Source of the DNA: Bacteroidota bacterium
Lineage (GTDB): Bacteria > Bacteroidota > Bacteroidia > Flavobacteriales > Weeksellaceae
Length of the DNA: 64,000 nt
Assembly (NCBI GenBank): GCA_023461035.1
Contig: JAEWOD010000037.1
Span: forward strand, 13,541 to 77,540
Direction of reading: 5' to 3'
A model generated the notes under the pieces. It was given only the letters and a program-made list of their open reading frames with translations. It was not told where the DNA came from and made no database searches. This document shows positions 16,802 through 25,695 of the stretch, piece by piece. Made by a program: the position numbers and the translations under genes. Within the stretch, counting starts at the first letter, position 1. Each line of letters begins with the position of its first letter.

Positions 16802-19800
16802 ATGAGAAATTACTACTTGATTCTGATATTTCAACTGACATTCTGCGCTGCATGGGCACAAACACAACCTATCGACTATTTCCGTAGCAAAGCCGCCGGG
16901 CCCGCCGGATGGAACGATAGTTCTTCCTGGGAATCATCATCCGATGGATCTACCAATTGGATAGATGCAACACTTTTTCCTGATGCCGATGCCGCAAGTG
17001 TAGAAATAATTTCAGGACATACAATAGAAATTAACAGTCCGAATGTATCGATTAACAACACAAACGTATTTGGAAATTTGGTAGTGAAAGACAATGATTT
17101 TGAACTTCATGGCATTGACTATACTTTGACTATAGCAGGAGACGGAACATTTGTCGTCGACGGAAGCGCAAAACCTACTTCAGGAAGTACGGGACAAGCA
17201 CTGATTGAAACCGGTGGTATTTTTAAAGTGATTTCATTTTCCGGCTCAAATAATTTGGTGTCCAATTATCTACACGTTGGTAGTAGTAGTAATAAATTCA
17301 AATTTGCACATCATTCCATTTTTGACTGGGACTCAAACAATACTTTAGGTTCATCTGACTTTAATGAAATTTTCGATGTACTCAATCCGGGTGATTTGGT
17401 TATTTTTAAAATGACACAAACTTTCTCCCCAACACCTTATGGCAGTGGAACTACTAATCATTTTCATGCCCTGCTTGATTTACCGGATGACCGAGAATTG
17501 AGGCTGCAAGGTGATGGAGACAAAATTTTTGAAGGCGGAATCAGAGGAGAAGGGACTCTGAATATTATATATAACACCGGTAACGGAAAACTTGTTTTCG
17601 GATATAGTTCTTCTCCAACAGCCACGCTCGGAAGCAACGGAAATTTAATTCTGAATGTTCCGCACAATAAACTGGAGCTGGAAAACATAGAAGTTCCTAT
17701 TGATGCTTATGTCAGCATTTCAAGCAATGGAACCTCAACTCCCAATACTATCGAACGAACTGCTAATAATCTGGAAATCAACGGCACACTCGACATCACC
17801 AATTTGCGTATTACCAACACAGCTGACGGCGAAATTTCTGTCAACAACGGCGGCACCATCCGAACCCGAAATATAGGCGGATTATTCGGTGGCGGATCTG
17901 CTATAGTGAATGAAGCAAAACTTATGTTGCAGAACGGAAGTACAGTCGAATATTACGCTACACAAAATCAAAACATCAGCAGCGGAAAAACTTATTATCA
18001 CCTCATTTTTTCCGGATCGGGAACTAAAACACCTCAAAACCAAACCGATGTCCATACCGATGGTTCCATAACCATCACCGGAACGCCAATTCTGGATTAT
18101 TCAACACGAAATCTGGGTTTAACAGAATACAACAATACCAATTTCACTATGGACGGCGGAAAACTAATCATCGGAACCAGCGGAACCCAACCGCGCCCCG
18201 GCGCCAGTTATTCCATCACGGGTGGCGAAATTGAATTCACCGGAAATTCCAATACTCACATTAAAGTTTCTCCCATTTATAATAACATCATTATTTCCGG
18301 AGCTAATAAATCACCCGGCGGAAGAAATTTCAGGATTCTCAACCAACTTTTTGTTACATCCAGCGGAGAACTTACCATTCCGGCCTCCACCGACACCGAA
18401 ACTCCTTTTGTTTTAAATGTTTTCAACGGCATTTCTGTCGAACCCGATGGAATATTACAGCTCGAAAACAACGCCCTGCTGATGCAGAATCCGGGAGCTG
18501 TCAATTCCGGAAACATCACACAGCTAAGAAATGCCATCGTTCCATCCATCCAATATAATTTCTGGTCCTCGCCGGTTTCCAATCAGAATTTGTATGATTT
18601 GTATCCCGACATTCCGGATAACCGCGTGATGGTTTACAATACAGAAACCGATTTTTATGACATCATCCCACATAATCCCGGCAATCCGCCAAAATTCCAA
18701 TTCGGTGTCGGATATTCCATCAAAGGTCCTTCCTCCAATTTTCCGGAAGATGAAGATGGAAACACCGATGTTACCGCAACTTTCATCGGAACGCCGCATA
18801 ACGAATCTATTAACCCTGCGGAAAATCGAATTTCCCTTTCAACTGCAGGTCAAGGCTTTAATCTGATCGGGAATCCCTATCCGTCTAATCTCGATTTGAA
18901 ACTCTTAAATGATGCAGCTGTCAATGCGGAAAAAATAGCACAGGCAACTTTCTATTTTTGGGACAATACGGACAATGATGATCTGTACCAACAGGGTTCT
19001 GAATATGAAAACCAAAACTTTGCCATTTACAACGCCAGCGGAATCGGAACCGGAATTTGCGCCCCCCGATTTGGGACGACAGGTAAAAAGCCAAACGGCA
19101 TCATCAAACCCGGACAAGGATTTATCGTTCAGGCGGCTACAACAGCCGACTTCCTGGAAGTAAACAATGCGATGCGCACTTCAGACATTCAGCGAAACGG
19201 CGATTATGCTCCTTATTTTAAAAACGGAAATTCTTTTGAAGTAAATGATGAAATGCAAAGAACCGATCAATTCTGGCTGGAGCTCATCAATCCAAATGAA
19301 CTCCACATCCAAACCGCTGTCGGCTATTTTGAACAGGCGGAAAATACATTTGAAGTTTATGACTCCGAAATCATGAGCGAATCAGTTTCTGATAATATCT
19401 ATTCCCTCAGCCATGACAATGTCAAACTGGCGATCCAAGGTAGAAAAGGAATTTTCCATGATGACGATGAGATTCCACTCGGTGTGAAATCATTTGAACA
19501 TGGTAAATACAAAATCCAATTGGAAGAAATCAAAGGCATTTTTATCAGCTATCAGGATATCTATCTGAAAGATAAAGTTCTAAACGTCATTCATAATTTA
19601 TCAGAAGACGGTGCTTATGAATTTGAAGCGCCGGAAGGTGTACATGAAGACCGTTTTGAAATCGTATTCAAGGATGGCTCTATCACTTCCGGCCCTATTC
19701 TGACTACTTCCGGCCAAAATAAAATCAATATCCTGAAACGCGATAACCAAATCGAAATCAGTTCGTCACTTGATAAAATCACGGAAGTGGAAATTTTTGA

Positions 19801-19948
19801 TCTTTCCGGTTGGCCGGTTTACAAAAATACCCAGGTAAACAGTAACAGTTTAAAAGTTCCGGCTAAGTTGTTCAACAACCAGATCATAATAGTAAAAGTA
19901 CAGACCGAAACCGGAGAAGTCGTTTCCAAAAAATTGGTAAACAAATAA
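16802..19948 (+). CDS. large secreted T9SS cargo protein
   Basis: This 1048-residue protein has a signal peptide (about residues 1-19, ending AAWAQ), a long beta-strand-rich region with many Asn/Gly/Thr residues and WNDSSSWESS near the N-terminus, a pattern typical of right-handed beta-helix or G8-like surface proteins of Flavobacteria, and a middle segment with FNLIGNPYPSNLDL, a motif common in such T9SS proteins. The C-terminus (about 970-1048) is a type A T9SS sorting domain with VEIFDLSGWPVYK and a final KKLVNK. It should reach the cell surface or medium. The next gene, two bases after the stop, encodes a tiny PID-motif membrane protein, as at 38946-41193. The specific ligand or enzymatic role is unknown. 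Confidence 0.85.
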   Translation: MRNYYLILIFQLTFCAAWAQTQPIDYFRSKAAGPAGWNDSSSWESSSDGSTNWIDATLFPDADAASVEIISGHTIEINSPNVSINNTNVFGNLVVKDNDFELHGIDYTLTIAGDGTFVVDGSAKPTSGSTGQALIETGGIFKVISFSGSNNLVSNYLHVGSSSNKFKFAHHSIFDWDSNNTLGSSDFNEIFDVLNPGDLVIFKMTQTFSPTPYGSGTTNHFHALLDLPDDRELRLQGDGDKIFEGGIRGEGTLNIIYNTGNGKLVFGYSSSPTATLGSNGNLILNVPHNKLELENIEVPIDAYVSISSNGTSTPNTIERTANNLEINGTLDITNLRITNTADGEISVNNGGTIRTRNIGGLFGGGSAIVNEAKLMLQNGSTVEYYATQNQNISSGKTYYHLIFSGSGTKTPQNQTDVHTDGSITITGTPILDYSTRNLGLTEYNNTNFTMDGGKLIIGTSGTQPRPGASYSITGGEIEFTGNSNTHIKVSPIYNNIIISGANKSPGGRNFRILNQLFVTSSGELTIPASTDTETPFVLNVFNGISVEPDGILQLENNALLMQNPGAVNSGNITQLRNAIVPSIQYNFWSSPVSNQNLYDLYPDIPDNRVMVYNTETDFYDIIPHNPGNPPKFQFGVGYSIKGPSSNFPEDEDGNTDVTATFIGTPHNESINPAENRISLSTAGQGFNLIGNPYPSNLDLKLLNDAAVNAEKIAQATFYFWDNTDNDDLYQQGSEYENQNFAIYNASGIGTGICAPRFGTTGKKPNGIIKPGQGFIVQAATTADFLEVNNAMRTSDIQRNGDYAPYFKNGNSFEVNDEMQRTDQFWLELINPNELHIQTAVGYFEQAENTFEVYDSEIMSESVSDNIYSLSHDNVKLAIQGRKGIFHDDDEIPLGVKSFEHGKYKIQLEEIKGIFISYQDIYLKDKVLNVIHNLSEDGAYEFEAPEGVHEDRFEIVFKDGSITSGPILTTSGQNKINILKRDNQIEISSSLDKITEVEIFDLSGWPVYKNTQVNSNSLKVPAKLFNNQIIIVKVQTETGEVVSKKLVNK

Positions 19949-19950
19949 AA

Positions 19951-20208
19951 ATGAAGAAGATCCTAATGTTTGTAGTATTGTTCAGCCCGATTGGATTTGG
20001 ACAGCAGTTTTTCGAAAGCGATGAGCCGGAATACCGGGAAGGCGGAGAAACAAATACTTCTGTTTTCCAGCCGGCTTCCGGATACCAAGAGCCCGATCAG
20101 GGTTTGGATGGACCGGGGAATGGAGGAGATCCTCGTGCTCCCATCGACAACTGGTTGTTCCTTTTGCCGTTGGCAGCGATAGGTATCGGATGCTATTTCC
20201 TCAAATGA
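19951..20208 (+). CDS. small PID-motif protein with C-terminal membrane helix
   Basis: This 85-residue protein has a signal peptide (MKKILMFVVLFSPIGFGQQ), a short acidic Gly/Pro-rich linker, the motif APIDNW at residues 64-69, a hydrophobic helix (LFLLPLAAIGIGCYFL) and a final Lys. The motif, helix and basic-end layout recalls sortase-like C-terminal signals such as PEP-CTERM; I recall a related family name PID-CTERM for flavobacterial proteins of this type but cannot verify it here. It starts two bases after the large T9SS gene and is followed by a strong terminator, so the two form one transcript. A counterpart lies at 38946-39158. Confidence 0.8.
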   Translation: MKKILMFVVLFSPIGFGQQFFESDEPEYREGGETNTSVFQPASGYQEPDQGLDGPGNGGDPRAPIDNWLFLLPLAAIGIGCYFLK

Positions 20209-20230
20209 AAACCAAAAACTGTATAAGTAT

Positions 20231-20267
20231 AAAATCCGTTTCTGAAAATGAAGCGGATTTTTTTGTT
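20231..20267 (+). terminator. intrinsic terminator after the T9SS/PID pair
   Basis: Arms AAAATCCGTTTC (20231-20242) and GAAGCGGATTTT (20250-20261) pair over 12 bases with one G-U, around a 7-base loop, and are followed by a T run. It starts 22 bases after the stop codon at 20208. Confidence 0.88.
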
Positions 20268-20307
20268 AACCACTGGTCATTGCGAGTAGAATAAATGGAG
20301 CGTGGCC

Positions 20308-20402
20308 GTCATTGCGAGCATAGTGTAACGGAGCGTGGCAATCCAACTCATAAATACCGGGATTGCTTCGTCATTCCGTTGCACTTCATTTCTCGTAATA
20401 AC
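20308..20402. repeat. 95-bp dispersed element, copy B
   Basis: This copy has the same length and internal order as 15535-15629, starting GTCATTGCGAG and ending CTCGTAATAAC, so the right end has decayed at two positions. An extra GTCATTGCGAG lies just before it at 20276-20286. The rest of the 321-base spacer 20209-20529 is a terminator and low-complexity CTCAAAACTC and CTTTGGGATTCT strings. Confidence 0.87.
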
Positions 20403-20529
20403 AAACCTTATGACTCTAAAACACTCAAAACTCCTCAACTCAAAACTCTAAAAATCAATTGCTTTGGGATTCTCTGTGCCTGCTTTGGGATTCTTTGCGG
20501 TAAAAAGAAGCTTTGACCAAAATCCAATT

Positions 20530-21882
20530 TCAATTATCAAAAACCTCTTTGAAATCCATTCCTCCAAAATTAGCCGAACTCATCATCAGAAAAACTTTCC
20601 CGGATTTGTCTATTAAATCCAGATACGCTTTGAGTTCGTTGGAAGAAGTAAAAACCTGAATGGTTGGATCACCAAAAGCTTCTTTTATGTCGGACGGAGA
20701 AATCGGCTCCATGCGTTTGATAGCAACGGCTTCGGGATTATAATACACGATTTTTTCATCGGCTTTATCCAGTGCGCCTTTGTATTCCGATAAAAATTCG
20801 GGATTCAAACTGCTATAAGTATGCAATTCCAAACAAGCGATCAGTTTTTTATGGTCAAATTGCTCTTTGACCGCATGGGTCGTCGAAACCACTTTGCTGG
20901 GCGCATGCGCAAAATCTTTATAGGCCACAAATTCAGAAGTTCTGTTGATCAATTCCAAACGTTTGGAAGCACCTTTAAAGGTTTGGATGGCCTCATAAAA
21001 GTCATCATCCATCACACCCAATTGGTTACAAATCAAACGGGCTCCTTCCAGATTATTCAGGTTGTGTTTCCCGAAAACTTCCAACGGAATAGGACCGTCT
21101 TCGGTTTCTAAAAAAGAAATACCGTCTTCGATGGCGTATTTCGGGGTTTGATAGGGGAATTTTTTAAATGCTTTCTCCGAATTCTCTACGACTTTTACCA
21201 CATTCTCGTCTTCGGAATTATAAATCAAAGCACCGCCGCTTGTGATGGAATCGACAAATAATTCAAACTGATGTACATAATTTTCAAACGTCGGAAAAAC
21301 GTTCACATGGTCCCAGGCGATTCCACTGATCAAAGCGATATTGGGTTGATATAAAAGGATTTTGGGTCTTCTGTCCAGCGTGGAAGAAAGATATTCGTCT
21401 CCTTCCATCACCATGAAATCGTTTTCTTCTGTCAATTTTACCATGACATCAAATCCTTCCAACTGCGCACCCACCATATAATCCACTTCCTTTCCGTGAA
21501 AATGCAAAACGTGCAAAACCATAGAAGTAATCGTGGTTTTCCCATGCGAACCGGCAATCACAACACGCGTTTTATCTTTGGATTGTTCATATAAATATTC
21601 GGGATAAGAATAAATTTTCAATCCCAATTCTTGCGCTTTTATCATTTCGGGATTATCGGCATGCGCATGCATACCAAGGATAACCGCATCGAGGTCGGCT
21701 GTTATTTTTTCAGGAAACCAACCGTTTTGTTCGGGCAATAAACCTCTTTGTTTCAAACGGGTGGCTGACGGCTCAAAAATAGCGTCATCTGAACCGGTCA
21801 CCTTATATCCTTTTTCATGAAGTGCTATCGCCAAATTATGCATGGCACTCCCGCCTATCGCAATGAAGTGTACTTTTTTCAT
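20530..21882 (-). CDS. mpl: UDP-MurNAc:tripeptide ligase (murein peptide recycling)
   Basis: Mpl joins the recycled tripeptide L-Ala-gamma-D-Glu-meso-Dap to UDP-MurNAc. The 450-residue protein starts MKKVHFIAIGGSAMHNLAIALHEKGYKVTGSDD, the Rossmann start shared with MurC, and has the ATP-binding loop VVIAGSHGKTTITSMVLHVL, the middle-domain MEGDEYLSS and WDHVNVFPTFENYV, and YKDFAHAPSKVVSTTHAV in the C-terminal domain. These favour Mpl over MurC. The ATG at 21882 shares its A with the TGA of the upstream gene (TGATG); an in-frame TTG three bases upstream is less likely. Confidence 0.92.
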   Translation of the reverse strand: MKKVHFIAIGGSAMHNLAIALHEKGYKVTGSDDAIFEPSATRLKQRGLLPEQNGWFPEKITADLDAVILGMHAHADNPEMIKAQELGLKIYSYPEYLYEQSKDKTRVVIAGSHGKTTITSMVLHVLHFHGKEVDYMVGAQLEGFDVMVKLTEENDFMVMEGDEYLSSTLDRRPKILLYQPNIALISGIAWDHVNVFPTFENYVHQFELFVDSITSGGALIYNSEDENVVKVVENSEKAFKKFPYQTPKYAIEDGISFLETEDGPIPLEVFGKHNLNNLEGARLICNQLGVMDDDFYEAIQTFKGASKRLELINRTSEFVAYKDFAHAPSKVVSTTHAVKEQFDHKKLIACLELHTYSSLNPEFLSEYKGALDKADEKIVYYNPEAVAIKRMEPISPSDIKEAFGDPTIQVFTSSNELKAYLDLIDKSGKVFLMMSSANFGGMDFKEVFDN

Positions 21883-22697
21883 CAACTAAAAAAATCTTGA
21901 GGTTCGCGGTCTTCCATGATTTCCTGTATAGGTTTCACCTTTAAAAATTCGGGAGATTGTTCGATAGCATCCATTATTTTTTTCATAATGACATCATAAT
22001 CCTCGGTTTCAAAATCAAAAGTCAATGGCTCTTTAAAACGCATCGTGGCTTTTACACCTCTTTTTTTCATTTTCAATCCTTTTTTGTCAAATGCCCTTCG
22101 AAATCCGTCGATTACGACCGGCACTACGATAGGATTGGTTTTTTTTACCAATAAGGCTGTCCCTCTCCTTCCCGGAGCAAAAGCGGTGGTGGTTCCTTGC
22201 GGAAAGGTTACAACCCAACCGTTTTCCAATGCTTTTTCGATATTGGTAATCTCCGAAACATCTACTTTGCGGTTGATGTCTTTTCCGGCATCCCGCCAGG
22301 TTCTTTTTACCATGATGGCTCCTGTATAAGCAAATAATTTGGTGAGAAAATTATTTTTCATGGTTTCTTCTGCCGCGATATAATAGAAATCGGTTTTGGG
22401 ATTTAAAAGATACACCGGATTTTTGATTGTATCCACAAATCCGTTTTTTACGCTACAAAACACATGGTACATTGCAAAAACATCTGCAAAATACGTTTGG
22501 TGATTGGAGACAAAAAGAACGTTGGTATTGGGTAAATTCACCAGATTTTTTGTGCCTGAAACTTTTAATTTATTAAAACCATTGTACCGGTTGTATGTAA
22601 ATCCCCCGAAAAGAAAAATCAGCGATCTTTTGAGAAAATACAAATGACCAAAAGCATCTCTGTATACATTTTTCTTTACTGCCTTTTGTTTCGCCAT
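21882..22697 (-). CDS. 1-acyl-sn-glycerol-3-phosphate acyltransferase-like protein
   Basis: This 271-residue protein resembles PlsC-family lysophospholipid acyltransferases, which make phosphatidic acid or related lipids at the inner membrane. Motif I reads SNHQTYFADV, i.e. His-X5-Asp rather than the usual His-X4-Asp, which I recall as characteristic of this flavobacterial subfamily. The substrate motif is FPQGTTTAFAPGRRGTA and the later VVPVVIDGFRRAF fits motif IV. I use the ATG at 22697 because an AAAGGAAAAAGGA tract lies directly upstream; the longer in-frame TTG start at 22727 is less likely. It overlaps mpl by one base. Confidence 0.83.
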   Translation of the reverse strand: MAKQKAVKKNVYRDAFGHLYFLKRSLIFLFGGFTYNRYNGFNKLKVSGTKNLVNLPNTNVLFVSNHQTYFADVFAMYHVFCSVKNGFVDTIKNPVYLLNPKTDFYYIAAEETMKNNFLTKLFAYTGAIMVKRTWRDAGKDINRKVDVSEITNIEKALENGWVVTFPQGTTTAFAPGRRGTALLVKKTNPIVVPVVIDGFRRAFDKKGLKMKKRGVKATMRFKEPLTFDFETEDYDVIMKKIMDAIEQSPEFLKVKPIQEIMEDREPQDFFS

Positions 22698-22845
22698 TCC
22701 TTTTTCCTTTATTAAAAATGAATACAAAAATACATAAATTTATGGAAGATTTAGGTCTGAGTTGTAGAGTAGTGAGTTGATGAGTACTTTCAATTTTGAA
22801 TAAAATTTAAACAACTTCTCGTACTTCGTAAATCGTACATCCATA

Positions 22846-23478
22846 TCATCCCAGTTTTTCCAGCAAAGCACCGAATTCGCTTAAAATCATCGCGGTCGCT
22901 CCCCAGATATAGGCATCTTCTCCCAGTTGATAACCCGGAATTTCTACCGTGTATTCTCCGAATTTCCGTTCAAAAGGAACAGCCTCTGCCTGTAAAAAAG
23001 CTTCTAAATCCAGTGGAATGATTTCGGCAACCTCCATTTCTTGCGGTGCAAATTCAGGCATTCCGTGATGAATTCCTATAAACGGATAAACCACAAAATT
23101 GCTGGGCGGAATGTATAATTCCGTCAATTGTTTCAGGATTTCGATGTTTTCCTCTTCTACTCCCAATTCTTCCACTGTCTCCCTGATTGCTGTGTATGAA
23201 AGATTGATGTCTTCCGGCTCAAAGGAACCACCCGGAAGCGAAAATTGGTTGGAATGAACCCCATCATAAGTATGACGGAGCGTGACGGGAAAAACGATTT
23301 CGCCTTCTTCATTTTCGTACAATAAAATCATCACAGCCGCAATACGGGGATTGGTCTTTTTGATTTCTTCCAAATCGTATTTCTCCCTGTATGGAGGTGA
23401 AAGCAAGGATTGTGCATCCCAGCCGGGAAGTTCGGATTCGTAGTTTTCCAGCTTCAATTGTAAATCGTCTAAATACAA
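22846..23478 (-). CDS. Nudix hydrolase, CoA pyrophosphatase-like
   Basis: This 210-residue protein has a Nudix signature LPGGSFEPED followed by SYTAIRETVEELGV, with the metal-binding REtvEE core. It also has the flanking FVVYPFIGIHHG and the C-terminal LGEDAYIWGATAMILSEF typical of CoA pyrophosphatases of the NudL/YeaB type, which hydrolyse CoA and related nucleotides. No ATG is available in frame before the conserved region; the start is most likely TTG at 23478. It stands alone between two repeat-bearing spacers. Confidence 0.85.
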   Translation of the reverse strand: MYLDDLQLKLENYESELPGWDAQSLLSPPYREKYDLEEIKKTNPRIAAVMILLYENEEGEIVFPVTLRHTYDGVHSNQFSLPGGSFEPEDINLSYTAIRETVEELGVEEENIEILKQLTELYIPPSNFVVYPFIGIHHGMPEFAPQEMEVAEIIPLDLEAFLQAEAVPFERKFGEYTVEIPGYQLGEDAYIWGATAMILSEFGALLEKLG

Positions 23479-23544
23479 ATTCTCAAATTTTAAACAAATG
23501 TATGTAAGGTTGCCGCAACATCAAAAATACAATTGGTTTTTTTC

Positions 23545-23690
23545 AACCCACGAAACGTTTTACCCACGATACGTTCCTATGGAACGATTGATGGAATCTC
23601 TTGTTCTTTCTACCCACGAAACGTTCCTACGGAACGATTGATGGAATCTTTGCTTTTCTACCTACGAATTGTTCCTACGGAACAAGTATC
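23545..23690 (+). repeat. array of GTTCC-TAC-GGAAC palindromic repeats
   Basis: Three units begin at 23561, 23611 and 23659 (spacing 50 and 48 bases), each with TACC(C/T)ACGA followed by GTTCCTA(C/T)GGAAC, the first two also with GATTGATGGAATC. A partial unit lies at 23545. It is the reverse-complement family of 9988-10132. It fills much of the 269-base spacer 23479-23747. Confidence 0.86.
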
Positions 23691-23747
23691 TCAAAAATCT
23701 TATTTGGACGAACTTCGTACCTCTTACCTCGTACTTCATCAATCCGT

Positions 23748-24584
23748 TTATAATTTTTGCGTATAATAATTAAAATCTTTCATCACGGTATCGATGAATT
23801 CCGAATCGGGCTGGTCTGCCTGAACATCCATCACGGTTTCCAGTTTGGTTCTAAGTCGTTTGAGCGTTACCTGATCATTGTTTTTTCTGGCCAGGACAAA
23901 TGTATCTTTTATGATTCGGGCATCGTTATCGGTCAACCGCATGACCTGACTGTAGCGTGGCACATAGGTGTCTTGTATTTCTTCCAAAATCGTAATGTCA
24001 ATAGAATGTTTTTCTTTGACCTTTAAAACGGTAGTTCCGGCTACAATATCTCCCAAACGTTGGGAATTTCGGGTGCGCAGGATGAAAATAAAAGCCACTA
24101 TGCCGGTCATCATCATCATTAATCCTGAAAGAATATAAGCTGTTTCTTCGCCAAACATCGGGATGAAAAACAGGAGCATAAAACTTCCGGTCCAAAAATC
24201 AATGAACCGAAATGCCCATCGGGTGAAATATTCGGAAAATCCTGCCTTATATCCGTCCAGCTTTACCACTTTTATACGGCAAATCATTTTGCCAAATGTT
24301 TGTCCGTTGAACAGGAATTCTGTCCAGAGCGAATAAAAAATGGCGGGAAACAAAAGAATGGTGTACACCATTCCCAAAAATTCCTGAACATCATAGTGTA
24401 ACTCAGCGTCTTCATAAAAAGAAGTACTCGCGCCAAAAAGATCAAAAAATGCACGGGAAAGCAAATACACATAAACACTTATAAAAAAAATATCCAGCAT
24501 AAATGCCAATATACGCCAACCCACTCCCGCATGTTGGACAGCTACATTGACATTTAAAGGTGTTTTTATTTTAATGAAATCCAT
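23748..24584 (-). CDS. RDD family membrane protein
   Basis: This 278-residue protein begins LNVNVAVQHAGVGWRILAFMLDIFF, the RDD-family opening, with membrane segments near residues 30-50, 75-95 and 120-180. The cytoplasmic segment TFGKMICRIKVVKLDG and SQRLGDIVAGTTVLK are conserved in RDD proteins. The last third (about 195-278) is a soluble charged region. It is divergent from the SpoIIM-like gene at 24685 and this neighbour pair usually travels with the MoxR cluster, so a shared envelope role is plausible but unproven. Confidence 0.86.
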   Translation of the reverse strand: MDFIKIKTPLNVNVAVQHAGVGWRILAFMLDIFFISVYVYLLSRAFFDLFGASTSFYEDAELHYDVQEFLGMVYTILLFPAIFYSLWTEFLFNGQTFGKMICRIKVVKLDGYKAGFSEYFTRWAFRFIDFWTGSFMLLFFIPMFGEETAYILSGLMMMMTGIVAFIFILRTRNSQRLGDIVAGTTVLKVKEKHSIDITILEEIQDTYVPRYSQVMRLTDNDARIIKDTFVLARKNNDQVTLKRLRTKLETVMDVQADQPDSEFIDTVMKDFNYYTQKL

Positions 24585-24645
24585 ATTTTTTAACTCCCGA
24601 TTAATAAAGGTTTCTCCAAAGCTACTATTATATCGACTAACTTTT

Positions 24646-24653
24646 TATATTTA
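24646..24653 (+). promoter_or_regulatory. candidate -7 element for the MoxR-type cluster
   Basis: TATATTTA matches seven of eight positions of TAnnTTTG, 31 bases before the TTG start at 24685. It lies in the 100-base divergent spacer and supports the shorter reading of the downstream gene. Confidence 0.35.
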
Positions 24654-24684
24654 CAACTCTTTAAAATTCGTAAAATTATTTGCT

Positions 24685-25695
24685 TTGAGAGAAGCGGCAT
24701 TCATCAAACAAAATAAAGAAAAATGGTTGGAATTTGAAAAATCATTGTACAACTCTTCCGAAAATAAACCGGAAAGATTGGCAGAACTGTTTATCCAGGT
24801 CAACAATGATTTAGCTTACGCCCAAACCTATTATCCAAAAAGCAATGTCATCAAATACCTGAATGCCATTACCGCAACGGCTTATCATAAAATTTACGGC
24901 AAGAAAAAATCGGGCAAAGGTTTCATGGGTTTCTGGACTTATGAAGTCCCCATGATCATGTACCAATACCGGAAATATTTTTATTTCTCGTTTTTAGTCT
25001 TCTTTTTGATGATTTTAATCGGCGTTTTTTCTTCCATTTATGAACCGGAATTTGTCAGATCCTTTCTGGGAGACCGATACGTAGACATGACGGAAGACAA
25101 TATCCAAAACGGAGATCCGCTGGCCGTTTATAATAACGAAACAAGTTTTGGCGATTTCAACAGTTTTTTCCGCATAGCTCTGAACAACTTACGTGTCGGC
25201 CTGATGTCTTTCCTATACGGGATTTTTGGTGGGGTCGGCTCGCTTTACTTTATGCTGGTAAACGGCATTATGGTCGGAAGTTTCCAGTATATGTTTTTTG
25301 AAAAAGGACATTTTTTTCTTTCTCTGCGCACCATCTGGATGCACGGAGCCATGGAAATGTTTGGAATGTGCATAGAAATAGGTGCCGGAATCCTGATGGG
25401 AACCAGTTATCTTTTTCCAGGAATTCTTACACGGAAACAAGCCTTTTTTCAAAAAGGAAAAGCAGCCTTAAAAATCGTCATCAGCACGATTCCTTTTACG
25501 ATTTCGGCAGCTCTGATTGAAGGTTATCTGACACAATATGCCAATGAAATGCCCATCCCGGTAGCCGGCTTAATTGTTTTGGGGACTTTGTGGTTTATTT
25601 CCTGGTATTATTTAATTTATCCGCGAACTGTATTCAACCGAAATCAACGCGATTTTTCCTATCTATTAAAAGAAATCGGTCATGAAAAATCTTAA
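24685..25695 (+). CDS. SpoIIM-like stage II sporulation protein M family membrane protein
   Basis: This 336-residue protein begins, from a TTG at 24685, MREAAFIKQNKEKWLEFE, which matches the usual start of flavobacterial SpoIIM-like proteins; the frame stays open to an earlier TTG at 24547 but that would run into the divergent RDD gene. The C-terminal two thirds have several membrane helices, with NNLRVGLMSFLYGIFGGVGSLYFMLVNGIMVGSF and the MHGAMEMFGMCIEIGAG segment. Despite the name there is no sporulation here; the family is thought to be a membrane channel or permease-like protein. First gene of the five-gene cluster ending at 30021. Confidence 0.85.
   Translation: MREAAFIKQNKEKWLEFEKSLYNSSENKPERLAELFIQVNNDLAYAQTYYPKSNVIKYLNAITATAYHKIYGKKKSGKGFMGFWTYEVPMIMYQYRKYFYFSFLVFFLMILIGVFSSIYEPEFVRSFLGDRYVDMTEDNIQNGDPLAVYNNETSFGDFNSFFRIALNNLRVGLMSFLYGIFGGVGSLYFMLVNGIMVGSFQYMFFEKGHFFLSLRTIWMHGAMEMFGMCIEIGAGILMGTSYLFPGILTRKQAFFQKGKAALKIVISTIPFTISAALIEGYLTQYANEMPIPVAGLIVLGTLWFISWYYLIYPRTVFNRNQRDFSYLLKEIGHEKS

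Noticed and set aside
23545..23690. Regularly spaced repeats resembling a CRISPR array
   Set aside because: The units are imperfect palindromes spaced 48-50 bases with similar rather than unique intervening sequence, only three to four copies, and no cas gene is present in the window.
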